From Halomonas borealis (lineage in GTDB: Bacteria; Pseudomonadota; Gammaproteobacteria; Pseudomonadales; Halomonadaceae): a stretch of 64,000 bases of DNA. The first letter of the stretch is position 1, and each line of letters opens with the position of its first letter. Made by a program: the position numbers and the translations under genes. Shown one piece after another: positions 49,267 through 56,712 of this stretch. The notes under the pieces were generated by a model. It was not told the DNA's origin, searched no databases, and worked only from the letters and a program-made list of their open reading frames with translations. Where the stretch lies: assembly GCF_004798905.1 (NCBI RefSeq), contig NZ_SDMO01000001.1, forward strand, positions 186,001-250,000, read 5' to 3'.

Positions 49267-50199
49267 ATGATCACGGCCTATCTGACCCACCCCGAGTGCC
49301 ACCGCCACCACATGGGGCCCGAGCACCCCGAAAGCCCCATGCGCCTCGAGGCCATCCACGCACGCCTGATGCGTGCCGGTCTGCTACAACAGACCATGCA
49401 GGGCGACGCCCCCGCCGCCACCGACGAGCAGCTCACCCGCGTCCACCCACCCCATCACCTGCAGTCCCTTCAGGCCTGCGTCCCCGAGCATGGGATGGTC
49501 CTGCTCGAGGACGACACCCTGATGAACGCCCACAGCCTGCAGGCCGCCCGGCATGCCGCCGGCGCCGTGGTGAGCGGCGTCGATCGGGTCTATCGCCACC
49601 AGGCCGACAACGTCTTCTGTGCGGTGCGCCCACCGGGGCACCACGCCGAGCGTGACCTGGCGATGGGATTCTGCTTCTTCAACAATGTGGCGGTCGGGGC
49701 CGCACACGCCAGGCAACGATATGGGGCGCAACGGGTTGCGATCCTCGACTTCGACGTGCACCAGTGCAACGGCACCATCGATATCTTCCGCGACGACCCC
49801 GAGGTGTTGGTCTGCACCAGCTTCCAATCGCCCTTCTACCCTTGGCGCCACCTGTCGACGGACGCCCCCAATATCATCAACACGCCGCTGCCTGCCGGCA
49901 CCGACGGCCCCACCTGGCGCCGGGCCATCGAACGAGACTGGCTACCGGCGCTGGACGACTTCGCCCCGCAGATCGTGCTGATCTCGGCCGGCTTCGACGC
50001 CCACCGCGACGACCCGTTGGCCGAGTGCTGCCTGGACGACGCGGACTATTATTGGATCACCCGCCTGGCCCTGGACGTCGCCGCGCGTCACGCCGAACAT
50101 CGTCTGGTCTCGGTGCTCGAGGGCGGCTACGATCTCCCCGCCCTGGGCCGCGGCGTCGAAGCGCACCTCAAGGCGCTGATGGGGCTGCCGCTGGACTGA
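49267..50199 (+). CDS. Histone-deacetylase-family (AcuC/Apah-like) protein
   Basis: The 310-residue zinc hydrolase has the HDAC pattern: RPPGHHAERDLAMGFCFFNN (His-His), zinc ligands in LDFDVHQCNGT (DxH), a further Asp in GFDAHRDDPLA and catalytic Tyr in LEGGYDL. Bacterial members deacetylate acetylated proteins such as acetyl-CoA synthetase, or acetylpolyamines. GGAG precedes the ATG. Being divergent from a Pat-type acetyltransferase suggests opposing activities. Confidence 0.85.
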   Translation: MITAYLTHPECHRHHMGPEHPESPMRLEAIHARLMRAGLLQQTMQGDAPAATDEQLTRVHPPHHLQSLQACVPEHGMVLLEDDTLMNAHSLQAARHAAGAVVSGVDRVYRHQADNVFCAVRPPGHHAERDLAMGFCFFNNVAVGAAHARQRYGAQRVAILDFDVHQCNGTIDIFRDDPEVLVCTSFQSPFYPWRHLSTDAPNIINTPLPAGTDGPTWRRAIERDWLPALDDFAPQIVLISAGFDAHRDDPLAECCLDDADYYWITRLALDVAARHAEHRLVSVLEGGYDLPALGRGVEAHLKALMGLPLD

Positions 50200-50342
50200 G
50201 GCGCCAGGCGAGCGACGCCGCCATGTTTCCTGCCCCGCGGAAACGCCCCGCCTCAGGATGACGCCTGCCGATTCCATGTCGCCCCCCATCCACATGGGGT
50301 CGCACCCAAGCCCGCAGGCGATCGGTGATGTGGTAGTCTAAA

Positions 50343-50357
50343 GGAAACCCTGTTTCC
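50343..50357. promoter_or_regulatory. 15-bp palindrome GGAAAC-CCT-GTTTCC, candidate operator
   Basis: A perfect 6-bp inverted repeat with a 3-bp centre lies 15 bp before the cupin regulator's ATG, overlapping the likely transcription start. This is typical for autorepression by an XRE-type protein. Confidence 0.6.
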
Positions 50358-50371
50358 AATAGTGAACCCGC

Positions 50372-50992
50372 ATGCCCGCCACCAACGACCAAGATGCCGC
50401 CCTGCGCATCGCCTCCGGGCGCAAGGCCTTCGTCGAGCCACTCCGGCTCGGCGAGCGGCTCAAGGAGATTCGCCTGGCCAACCGGTGGACCCTGGGAGAC
50501 GTCAGCGAGCGCACCGGCCTGGCACGCTCCACGCTGTCCAAGATCGAGAACGATCAGATATCGCCGACCTTCAGCGCGGTACAGAAGCTGATCAGCGGCC
50601 TGGACATCGACCTCCCTCAGCTGCTCTCCCAACCGCGCCCCCAGGCCCGAACCATGGGGCGTCGCGATCTGACGCGCCATGGCGATGGCCAGCAGCACCC
50701 GACGCCGACCTACGAGCACGAGCTGCTCAGCTGCGAAATGGCCCAGAAGCACATGATCCCCTTCAAGACCATCGTGCGGGCACGCAGCTTCGAGGAATTC
50801 TGCCAATGGGTCCGCCACGACGGCGAAGAATTCCTGATGATCCTCGAAGGCGAGATTCAGCTCTATTCCGAGTTCTACGAGCCCCTGCATCTGGCCAAGG
50901 GCGACAGCATCTACTTCGATAGCGACATGGGGCACGCCCTGGTGTCGGTGAGCGAGGAAGACGCCGTGGTGCTCTCGGTGTGTACCCAGTGA
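50372..50992 (+). CDS. XRE-family regulator with C-terminal cupin
   Basis: The 206-residue protein has a helix-turn-helix (about 26-80; LKEIRLANRWTLGDVSERTGLARSTLSKIENDQISPTF) and a cupin sensor domain (about 115-205; EEFLMILEGEIQLYSEFYEPLHLAKGDSIYFDSDMGHALVS). Such regulators often control amine, amino-acid or osmolyte pathways; the ligand here is unknown. Its promoter holds a palindrome. It lies between the deacetylase and DUF1244 genes. Confidence 0.85.
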   Translation: MPATNDQDAALRIASGRKAFVEPLRLGERLKEIRLANRWTLGDVSERTGLARSTLSKIENDQISPTFSAVQKLISGLDIDLPQLLSQPRPQARTMGRRDLTRHGDGQQHPTPTYEHELLSCEMAQKHMIPFKTIVRARSFEEFCQWVRHDGEEFLMILEGEIQLYSEFYEPLHLAKGDSIYFDSDMGHALVSVSEEDAVVLSVCTQ

Positions 50993-51076
50993 CGCTACCT
51001 CGCTGCCCCTCGCGCCCCACTCTTTCGAGACACCGGAAGCCACCCCATTGGCCTTCTTGACAACGGAGCCAACGCC

Positions 51077-51397
51077 ATGCAGCACCTGGATGACGACACC
51101 CGCACCGAGCTCGAAGCCGCCGCCTTCCGTCGGCTGCTCAGCCACCTGGACGCGCACAAGGAGGTGCAGAACATCGAGCTGATGATCCTCGCCGACTTCT
51201 GCCGCAACTGCCTCTCCAAGTGGCTGGTCGCCGCCGCCGAGGAACGCGGCGAGAGCCTCGACTACGAGGCCGCCCGCGAGCACGTCTACGGCATGCCCTA
51301 TAGCGAATGGAAGACGCTCTACCAGGCCAAGGCCACGCCGCAACAACTGGCCGATCTGGAGGCTCGGCAGGCCGCCAAGCCAGAGGCCGATTCATGA
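51077..51397 (+). CDS. DUF1244 family protein
   Basis: The 106-residue protein carries the DUF1244 signature: RRLLSHLDAHKEVQNIELMILADFCRNCLSKWLVAAAEERG and MPYSEWKTLYQ. It is cytosolic and helical; its function is unknown. GGAG precedes the ATG. Its TGA overlaps the moaB ATG (ATGA), tying it translationally to molybdopterin genes. Confidence 0.85.
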   Translation: MQHLDDDTRTELEAAAFRRLLSHLDAHKEVQNIELMILADFCRNCLSKWLVAAAEERGESLDYEAAREHVYGMPYSEWKTLYQAKATPQQLADLEARQAAKPEADS

Positions 51398-51915
51398 GCG
51401 AGGCGATGCTTCCCCTCTCCCTGGCGGTGCTGACGGTCTCGGACACCCGCAGCGAAGACACCGATCGCAGCGGCCAAGCACTGGTGGAACGGCTGACCGC
51501 GGCCGGCCATCGCCTGGCCGACAAGCGCATCGTGCCCGACGACGTCTATCGCATCCGCGCCGTGGTCGCGACTTGGATCGCCGATCCCGAGATCCAGGGA
51601 ATCCTGATCACCGGCGGCACCGGCTTCACTGGCCGGGACTCCACCCCCGAGGCGGTCGCGGCACTGCTCGACAAGCGCATCGAGGGCTTCGGCGAGCTGT
51701 TTCGCCAGCTCTCGTGGCACGAGGTGGGAAGCTCCACCGTACAAAGCCGCTGCCTCGGCGGGCTGGCCAACGCCACCGTGGTGTTCTGCCTGCCGGGCTC
51801 GACCGGCGCCTGCCACACTGCCTGGGACGGCATCCTCGCCGAACAGCTCGACAGCCGGCACCGGCCGTGTAACTTCGCGAATCTGGTCATCCCCGAGCGA
51901 GGCACCCATGGCTGA
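51394..51915 (+). CDS. moaB: Molybdenum cofactor biosynthesis protein MoaB
   Basis: The 173-residue protein fits the MoaB/MogA fold: LSLAVLTVSDTRSEDTDRSGQALVERL, LITGGTGFTGRDSTPEAV and CLPGSTGACHTAWDGILAEQLDSRH. It acts in adenylylation of molybdopterin before metal insertion. It starts within the DUF1244 stop and overlaps moeA by 8 nt. Confidence 0.92.
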   Translation: MSEAMLPLSLAVLTVSDTRSEDTDRSGQALVERLTAAGHRLADKRIVPDDVYRIRAVVATWIADPEIQGILITGGTGFTGRDSTPEAVAALLDKRIEGFGELFRQLSWHEVGSSTVQSRCLGGLANATVVFCLPGSTGACHTAWDGILAEQLDSRHRPCNFANLVIPERGTHG

Positions 51916-53116
51916 CCTCCAGCCCGTCGAGGCGGCGCTCGACGCGCTGCTGAAAGGCCTAGCGCCGCTCGGCGCCGAGCGCTTGTCGCTCGCGGACGCC
52001 GAGGCCCGCGTGCTCGCCGAGACGCAGACCGCGCGACTCGACGTGCCGCCCTTCGATAACAGCGCCATGGACGGCTATGCCCTGCATCACGGCGACGCCG
52101 GCCGCTGGCTACCGATCCGCCAACGCATCGCCGCCGGCACCCCGGCCGCGCCGCTCGCACGCGGCGGCTGCGCGCGCATCTTCACCGGCGGCGAGATCCC
52201 GCCCGGTGCCGACTGCGTGGTGATGCAGGAAAGGGTCGCGCTGGAGGGCGAGCATGCCCGGCCGCCCGAAGGCGTACCGGCCGGCGACAACCTGCGTGGC
52301 CGCGGGCGTGATGTGGCCGCCGGCGAGCCGCTCTTGGCGGCCGGCACGCGGCTCGACGCCGCCGCGCTCGGCCATCTCGCCGGCCAGGGCATCACCGAGG
52401 TCGAGGTGCGCCGCCGGCCACGGGTGGCGCTGCTCTCCACCGGCGACGAGGTCGTCGATCCCGGCCAGCCCCTGGCGCCGGGACAAATCTATAACACCAA
52501 CCGCCCGCTGCTGACATCGCTGCTCAGGCGCTTCGGTGCCGAGGTGGTGATGACCTCGGCGGTGCCGGATACCGCCGAGGCCAGCCGTCGACGGCTCGAG
52601 GAAGCCGCCGAGGTCGCGGACGTGGTGATCACCACCGGCGGCGTGAGCGTGGGGGAAGAGGACCACGTACGCGGCGCCGTCGAGGCCCTGGGGCGGCTTG
52701 ACCTGTGGCGGCTGGCGATTCGCCCCGGCAAGCCACTGGCGCTCGGACGACTGCCGAAGGCCGCCGGCGGCGAGGCCCGTTTCGTGGGCCTGCCCGGCAA
52801 CCCGGTCTCCGGCTTCGTCGGCGCCTGGCTGTTCCTGCGTCCGCTGATGGGCGCCCTGCTGGGTTGCCCGGCGTTAGCATCACTGCCGGCGCTTTCCGCC
52901 CGGGCGGCCTTCTCCACCCACACCGGGCCGCGCCAGCACTACATGCGTGTGACCCTCGAGTTTAGCACCGACGGCATCGAGGCCCGGGCGTTCGAGGATC
53001 AGAACTCCGGTGTGCTCTCCTCCTGCGTGGGGGCCGACGCCCTGGCGGTGATTCCCCCCGAGTCCTCAGTGTCGCAGGGCGATACGCTGCGCTGCCTGTG
53101 GCTCCGGATCGACTGA
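51908..53116 (+). CDS. moeA: Molybdopterin molybdenumtransferase MoeA
   Basis: The 402-residue protein inserts molybdate into adenylylated molybdopterin. PPFDNSAMDGYAL near the N-terminus, RIFTGGEIPPGADCVVMQE, TGDEVVDPG and GLPGNPVSGFVG are diagnostic. It overlaps moaB by 8 nt at its start. At its 3' end it overlaps the convergent acpH gene by 51 bp. Confidence 0.94.
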   Translation: MADLQPVEAALDALLKGLAPLGAERLSLADAEARVLAETQTARLDVPPFDNSAMDGYALHHGDAGRWLPIRQRIAAGTPAAPLARGGCARIFTGGEIPPGADCVVMQERVALEGEHARPPEGVPAGDNLRGRGRDVAAGEPLLAAGTRLDAAALGHLAGQGITEVEVRRRPRVALLSTGDEVVDPGQPLAPGQIYNTNRPLLTSLLRRFGAEVVMTSAVPDTAEASRRRLEEAAEVADVVITTGGVSVGEEDHVRGAVEALGRLDLWRLAIRPGKPLALGRLPKAAGGEARFVGLPGNPVSGFVGAWLFLRPLMGALLGCPALASLPALSARAAFSTHTGPRQHYMRVTLEFSTDGIEARAFEDQNSGVLSSCVGADALAVIPPESSVSQGDTLRCLWLRID

Positions 53117-53695
53117 CGCCGGGGCTGGCCGAGCGGCCGGCACATCGAGATGCGCCTCGAGGTCCGTCCAGAGCCGGGCGAAGGCCGCATCCAGCACGGC
53201 GTAATCGCGCTCGAGCCATGGCAACAGTGCGGCGAGGCGGTTGGGGCCCGATAAGCGCCGTCCCAACCCGGCTACCGCCCGGCAAGTGAAACGGAAGTCA
53301 GCGTAGCCGCGTAGCCAGTCCTGGCGGACCAGGGCCGGCATCATGGCGGCCAGTCGATCGGGGGCCGGGCGCGCCGCAAGCAACCGGTAGCAGCGCGCGA
53401 TCACATCATCGCGTTCGAGCCTCGTCAGCCGCCGTGCCAGGCAGTGATCCCACATCAGGTCCAGGGCGATACCGGCCACGCGACGCCCGTCGCGCGGCGC
53501 CAAGGCCTTGGCCTCGAGCAGTACCGGGTGACGATCGACGAAGGCATCCACTCGGCGATGGTGGCGTATGCCTGCCGCCACCCCCGGGGCCCAGGCATCC
53601 AGGTCGGGCCCCTTGACCCCATCGGCGATCAGGTTCCCGTAGAGGAAGTCGTCGCTACCGCCGCGGGCGAGCCAGCCATGGGCCAGGAAGTTCAT
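53066..53695 (-). CDS. acpH: Acyl-carrier-protein phosphodiesterase AcpH
   Basis: The 209-residue protein matches the DUF479/AcpH family: MNFLAHGWLARGG, GNLIADGVKGPD, GIRHHRRVDAFVDRHPVL and ALDLMWDHCLARRL. AcpH removes the phosphopantetheine arm from acyl carrier protein. GGAGACTGAG lies before the ATG. Its C-terminus is coded opposite the end of moeA. Confidence 0.88.
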   Translation of the reverse strand: MNFLAHGWLARGGSDDFLYGNLIADGVKGPDLDAWAPGVAAGIRHHRRVDAFVDRHPVLLEAKALAPRDGRRVAGIALDLMWDHCLARRLTRLERDDVIARCYRLLAARPAPDRLAAMMPALVRQDWLRGYADFRFTCRAVAGLGRRLSGPNRLAALLPWLERDYAVLDAAFARLWTDLEAHLDVPAARPAPASVDPEPQAAQRIALRH

Positions 53696-53713
53696 CTCAG
53701 TCTCCGTGGAGGG

Positions 53714-54067
53714 TCACAGGCAGTGGGTGGGCTTGGGCAGCCCGGCCAGGCGCGCCGCCCGCTTGGCCGGACTGCCGGGAAACAGGCGCATCAGATGCAT
53801 CGAGCGTCCCTTGTCGGGCCCCAGGTCCCGCCCCACCGCCTTGACCAACGGACGCATGGCCGGCGCCATCTCATACTCGGCATAGAAGGCCCGCAGGACC
53901 TCGAGCACCTCCCAGTGCTCCGCCTCCAGGATCACGCCTTCTTCGCTGGCCAAGGCCTCGGCCACCGCCGGCGACCACTGGCCGATGTCGACCAGATAGC
54001 CTTCCGGGTCGAGCCCGACCCGGGCATCGGCCACGCAGAGGTGACGAGTTATTTCGCTGCTTGCCAT
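53714..54067 (-). CDS. tusE: TusE/DsrC-family sulfur carrier
   Basis: The 117-residue protein ends in the swinging-arm motif LAGLPKPTHCL with the active cysteine next to last, and contains EAEHWEVLEVLRAFYAEYEMAPAMRPLVKAV. It passes sulfur from TusBCD to MnmA for 2-thiouridine in tRNA. It is last of the tusDCBE operon. In E. coli tusE sits apart, next to yccA; here all four genes and yccA are together. Confidence 0.92.
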   Translation of the reverse strand: MASSEITRHLCVADARVGLDPEGYLVDIGQWSPAVAEALASEEGVILEAEHWEVLEVLRAFYAEYEMAPAMRPLVKAVGRDLGPDKGRSMHLMRLFPGSPAKRAARLAGLPKPTHCL

Positions 54068-54070
54068 CGC

Positions 54071-54361
54071 TCAGTACCAGCTCAGGGTTTGTTCGGCTTG
54101 CTCGGTCAACTGGACGAAGCCTTCCACGTCGACCACCTGTACCTCACCATCGCAGCGGCCGAGCAGCCCCCGCGACTCGAGATCCTCGCGCTGCGCGAAG
54201 AGCCGCCCCGGAATAGCCTCGAAGTGACGCACCAGCGCCGGCAAGGCGCCCTGCACGCCATCCTCGATCAGCAACAGGCGATCCTCGGGGCCCATGGCGG
54301 CCAGCGCCTGCTCATGCACCCGGTAGCTGGCCGGTGAACGGTTCACGATATGTAGGTTCAT
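54071..54361 (-). CDS. tusB: Sulfurtransferase complex subunit TusB
   Basis: The 96-residue DsrH/TusB-like protein begins MNLHIVNRSP and contains LLLIEDGVQGAL and the C-terminal VDVEGFVQLTEQAEQTLSWY. It is the small subunit of the TusBCD relay. A GGGAG site precedes the ATG. The tusE start is only a few bases downstream. Confidence 0.88.
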   Translation of the reverse strand: MNLHIVNRSPASYRVHEQALAAMGPEDRLLLIEDGVQGALPALVRHFEAIPGRLFAQREDLESRGLLGRCDGEVQVVDVEGFVQLTEQAEQTLSWY

Positions 54362-54382
54362 GAGGGCATCTCCCGAGCCGGG

Positions 54383-54763
54383 CTAGAAGGTGAGTACGCG
54401 TGCATGGCGACGGATCAGCTCGGCGCTATCCTCGGCCTGCAGGACACGCGGCGCCAGCATCAACTCGTCGGCGCTCAGGCCGAAACGCGCCAATGCCTCC
54501 GCCTCGACCCATAGCGTGTCGATATCATACATCTCCAGCATCCGAAGCGTAGGGGCGGTGCCCTTCTGGTCCAGCGCTCCTGCGGCCTGGTCCTCGACCA
54601 GGGCCGTCACGCCCTCGCCCATGAACAGCAGCGAGACGTCACCGCCGAAGGCGGCCGCGACCAGGGCGACGTCGAGCCCTTCACGCAACCAGCCACTGCC
54701 ATGCGGGGCATGACGCAGGATCACCAGCAGATCGCCAGCGGGCGTATCATGGTCGTGGTGCAT
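54383..54763 (-). CDS. tusC: Sulfurtransferase complex subunit TusC
   Basis: The 126-residue DsrF/TusC-like protein has the DsrE-fold pattern: LREGLDVALVAAAFGGDVSLLFMGEGV and TAPTLRMLEMYDIDTLWVEAEAL. GAGGAG precedes the ATG. It lies between tusD and tusB with short gaps. Confidence 0.88.
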   Translation of the reverse strand: MHHDHDTPAGDLLVILRHAPHGSGWLREGLDVALVAAAFGGDVSLLFMGEGVTALVEDQAAGALDQKGTAPTLRMLEMYDIDTLWVEAEALARFGLSADELMLAPRVLQAEDSAELIRRHARVLTF

Positions 54764-54775
54764 TTGGCACTCTCC

Positions 54776-55168
54776 TCAGGGCCCGAAGGTCACCAGGCGA
54801 TCGCAGCGCTGGCTCAGATCCACCAGCTGGCCGACCCCGGTCAGCTCGAACGGCGCCTCGACGCTGTGTCCGTTCTTGCCGTGGCGTGCCGCCTCGCGCT
54901 CGTCCATCAGGCCGCGACGCAGCGCCGCCGCGATACACACCTGAAGCGCCACGTCGTGCTGTTCGCACAGCGCGACCCAGCCATCGGTCAGGTGCGGTTC
55001 ATCCTGGGGTGGAGCGGCCAGCCGCGCGGCGTTGTAGACGCCGTCATGGTAGAAGAACACCGCTTCCAGGCAATGCCCTCGCGCCAGCACTGACCGAGCG
55101 AAACGCAGCGCCGAGTGGCTGGCCTGATCGCTGTAGGGCGCCCCCATCAGCAGGATCGCATAGCGCAT
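54776..55168 (-). CDS. tusD: Sulfurtransferase complex subunit TusD
   Basis: The 130-residue DsrE/TusD-like protein has YAILLMGAPYSDQASHSALRFARSVLARGH, a FFYHDGV stretch and the sulfur-accepting cysteine in HDVALQVCIAAALRRG. AGAGGAT supports the start at 55168; a longer frame would run into the upstream terminator. It is first in the operon. Confidence 0.9.
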   Translation of the reverse strand: MRYAILLMGAPYSDQASHSALRFARSVLARGHCLEAVFFYHDGVYNAARLAAPPQDEPHLTDGWVALCEQHDVALQVCIAAALRRGLMDEREAARHGKNGHSVEAPFELTGVGQLVDLSQRCDRLVTFGP

Positions 55169-55180
55169 GATCATCCTCTC

Positions 55181-55214
55181 AAAAACAAGCTGGCCCCGCC
55201 GAAGCGGGGCCAGC
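55181..55214 (-). terminator. Rho-independent terminator after yccA
   Basis: An 11-bp perfect stem GCTGGCCCCGC/GCGGGGCCAGC with a 4-nt loop is followed on the minus strand by GTTTTT. It separates yccA from tusD. Confidence 0.88.
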
Positions 55215-55238
55215 ATTCTCGCATCGCCGTGGCTAGCG

Positions 55239-55907
55239 TCAATCCTGGCTCATGATGCCGAGCAGGGACAGCAGGCTGACGAAGAGGTTGTAGATCGAGA
55301 CATACAGGGTGATGGTGGCGAGAATATAGTTGGTCTCGCCGGCCCGGTGCACGATCTCGCTGGTCTGGTAGAGGATCGCCGCGGAGGCGAACAGCACGAA
55401 ACCGGCGGACACCATCAGCGACAGCGCCGGGATCTGGAAGATCAGGCCGGCGACCATGGCCAGCATCAACACGATGGCGCCCGCCATCATGAAGTTGGCT
55501 AGGAAGCTGAAGTCCTTACGGGTAACCAGCGCCACGGCGGAGAGACCGCAGAAGGTCAAGCCGGTCAGGCCCAGCGCCGTCATGATCAACTGAGCGCCGT
55601 TAGGCAGCGTCAGGTAGGCGCTGATGATCGGTCCCAGGGTAAAACCCATGAAACCGGTGAAGGCGAAGGTCGACAACAGGCCGAGGGCCGAGTTGGCGGT
55701 CTTGTGCACCAGAAACATCAGGCCATAGGCACCGACGAAGAAGAGCAGGATGTTCATCTGCTGAACGCCCATGGCCACGGCGACGCCGGCCGTGGCGGCG
55801 GAAAACAGCAGGGTCATGGCCAGCAGGCCATAGGTGTTGCGCAACACCTTGTTGGTACTGACGGCACTCGACTGCTGCGTCGTCATGTGTGTGTCTTGAT
55901 AAGCCAT
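55239..55907 (-). CDS. yccA: BAX-inhibitor-1/YccA-family membrane protein
   Basis: The 222-residue protein has seven predicted transmembrane helices and the family stretches LRNTYGLLAMTLLFSA, FTGFMGFTLGPIISAYL and SIYNLFVSLLSLLG. E. coli YccA is a substrate and modulator of the FtsH protease. GGAG supports the start at 55907. Its closeness to tusE is conserved with enterics. Confidence 0.92.
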   Translation of the reverse strand: MAYQDTHMTTQQSSAVSTNKVLRNTYGLLAMTLLFSAATAGVAVAMGVQQMNILLFFVGAYGLMFLVHKTANSALGLLSTFAFTGFMGFTLGPIISAYLTLPNGAQLIMTALGLTGLTFCGLSAVALVTRKDFSFLANFMMAGAIVLMLAMVAGLIFQIPALSLMVSAGFVLFASAAILYQTSEIVHRAGETNYILATITLYVSIYNLFVSLLSLLGIMSQD

Positions 55908-56089
55908 CGATCCGAAGCTCCGTGTGGTTGATCTCGGCGATAACGACAGGATGCCGCCTGGCGGATAGTGACGCAAGTGTGAACGCCTCACGGCGTCAAC
56001 GTTCGACGATGGACTCGGGGCATTGTGCAGGCGGCACCAGGCCAGCGGGCACCGCATCCCGGCCCATCTGCCGGGACGTCGGCACAGCA

Positions 56090-56188
56090 CTACTCGCCGT
56101 CCAGTTCCTTGTTGGTGTGGTGAATCGCCCACCAGGTGATGGCCGCGACGGGAATGACCAAGGCGGCCACGATCATCAGGCTATTCAT
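56090..56188 (-). CDS. Small single-helix membrane protein (32 aa)
   Basis: MNSLMIVAALVIPVAAITWW followed by a polar tail IHHTNKELDGE gives one membrane helix. It is preceded by a very strong GGAGGAG site. The preceding small gene overlaps it by 8 nt, so both are read together. I recognise no family. Confidence 0.7.
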   Translation of the reverse strand: MNSLMIVAALVIPVAAITWWAIHHTNKELDGE

Positions 56189-56399
56189 CGTCTCGCTCCT
56201 CCATTGCCGCGAGCTGGGCTCTCTTGTGCACCAGTATAACAAGGTTGACGGCATTGTAGGCGATGACCGCGGAACCGACCGTCGGTCCCAACCTGCCACC
56301 GACCAGCATGCCGATCGCGGCGCCGGTGATCATGGCCATCGACAACGTGGAGGCACACTCGAGCGCGATCTTGTTGCGGTGGTGCTTGAAGCCCAGCAT
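56181..56399 (-). CDS. Small membrane protein (72 aa)
   Basis: The protein has a short basic N-terminus (MLGFKHHRNKIALE), two hydrophobic segments (about 17-35 with GAAIGMLVGG, and 42-58 with SAVIAYNAVNLVILVHK) and an acidic tail. AGGAG lies 8 nt before the ATG at 56399; a GTG codon just upstream is a less likely start. It forms a two-gene operon with the 32-residue protein. No family recognised. Confidence 0.68.
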   Translation of the reverse strand: MLGFKHHRNKIALECASTLSMAMITGAAIGMLVGGRLGPTVGSAVIAYNAVNLVILVHKRAQLAAMEERDDE

Positions 56400-56461
56400 C
56401 ACGATGTCTCCTCAAGGCCTTCGCAGGGGCCGGTAGAGCGATCACCACGCGCACCTTCCGG

Positions 56462-56506
56462 CCACGAAAAAGCCCCGAGACCAGTCGTCGACTGTTTCTC
56501 GGGGCT
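56462..56506 (-). terminator. Orphan minus-strand terminator at the island border
   Basis: Arms AGCCCCGAGA and TCTCGGGGCT, with inner pairing CAGTCG/CGACTG, end in TTTTT on the minus strand. No minus-strand gene lies directly upstream any more; the tRNA-like fragment at 56518 suggests it once terminated a tRNA gene. Confidence 0.7.
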
Positions 56507-56517
56507 CGCGATTCGAG

Positions 56518-56531
56518 TGGCGGAGGGACAG
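56518..56531 (-). other. Candidate att core: tRNA-Ser-like 3' end
   Basis: Read on the minus strand, CTGTCCCTCCGCCA looks like the 3' acceptor end of a tRNA-Ser (discriminator G, then CCA). The rest of a tRNA is absent. It lies between an orphan terminator and the P4-type integrase, as expected for the duplicated att site of an island inserted in a tRNA gene. The tRNA identity is inferred from 14 bases only. Confidence 0.5.
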
Positions 56532-56650
56532 TCCGCTTGATTAGGCTTCAGAAACATCCAATAAAATATAATTACTCATTGTTTTAGCTTTATTTTTTTT
56601 AATCTCTGTCCAGCAAGATCCAAAGCCGTACCGACATTTCCAGAGTCAAA

Positions 56651-56680
56651 GTATGGGCCGGAGTATGGGCTAGGGTATGG
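56651..56680 (+). repeat. Three GTATGG direct repeats, 12-bp period
   Basis: GTATGG occurs at 56651, 56663 and 56675, the first two as GTATGGGC, just upstream of the integrase ribosome-binding site. They may be integrase arm-type sites or operator copies. Confidence 0.6.
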
Positions 56681-56712
56681 TACGCTAATCCTTCGACAAC
56701 GAGGAGGCGGCC

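Larger units (their letters stand above)
56400..56712. other. Island left boundary region without genes
   Basis: This 313-bp gap holds the promoter of the small-protein operon, a terminator, a tRNA-3'-end-like fragment, an AT-rich stretch (56555-56615) and a triple GTATGG repeat before the integrase. The change from chromosomal to island DNA falls here. Confidence 0.6.
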
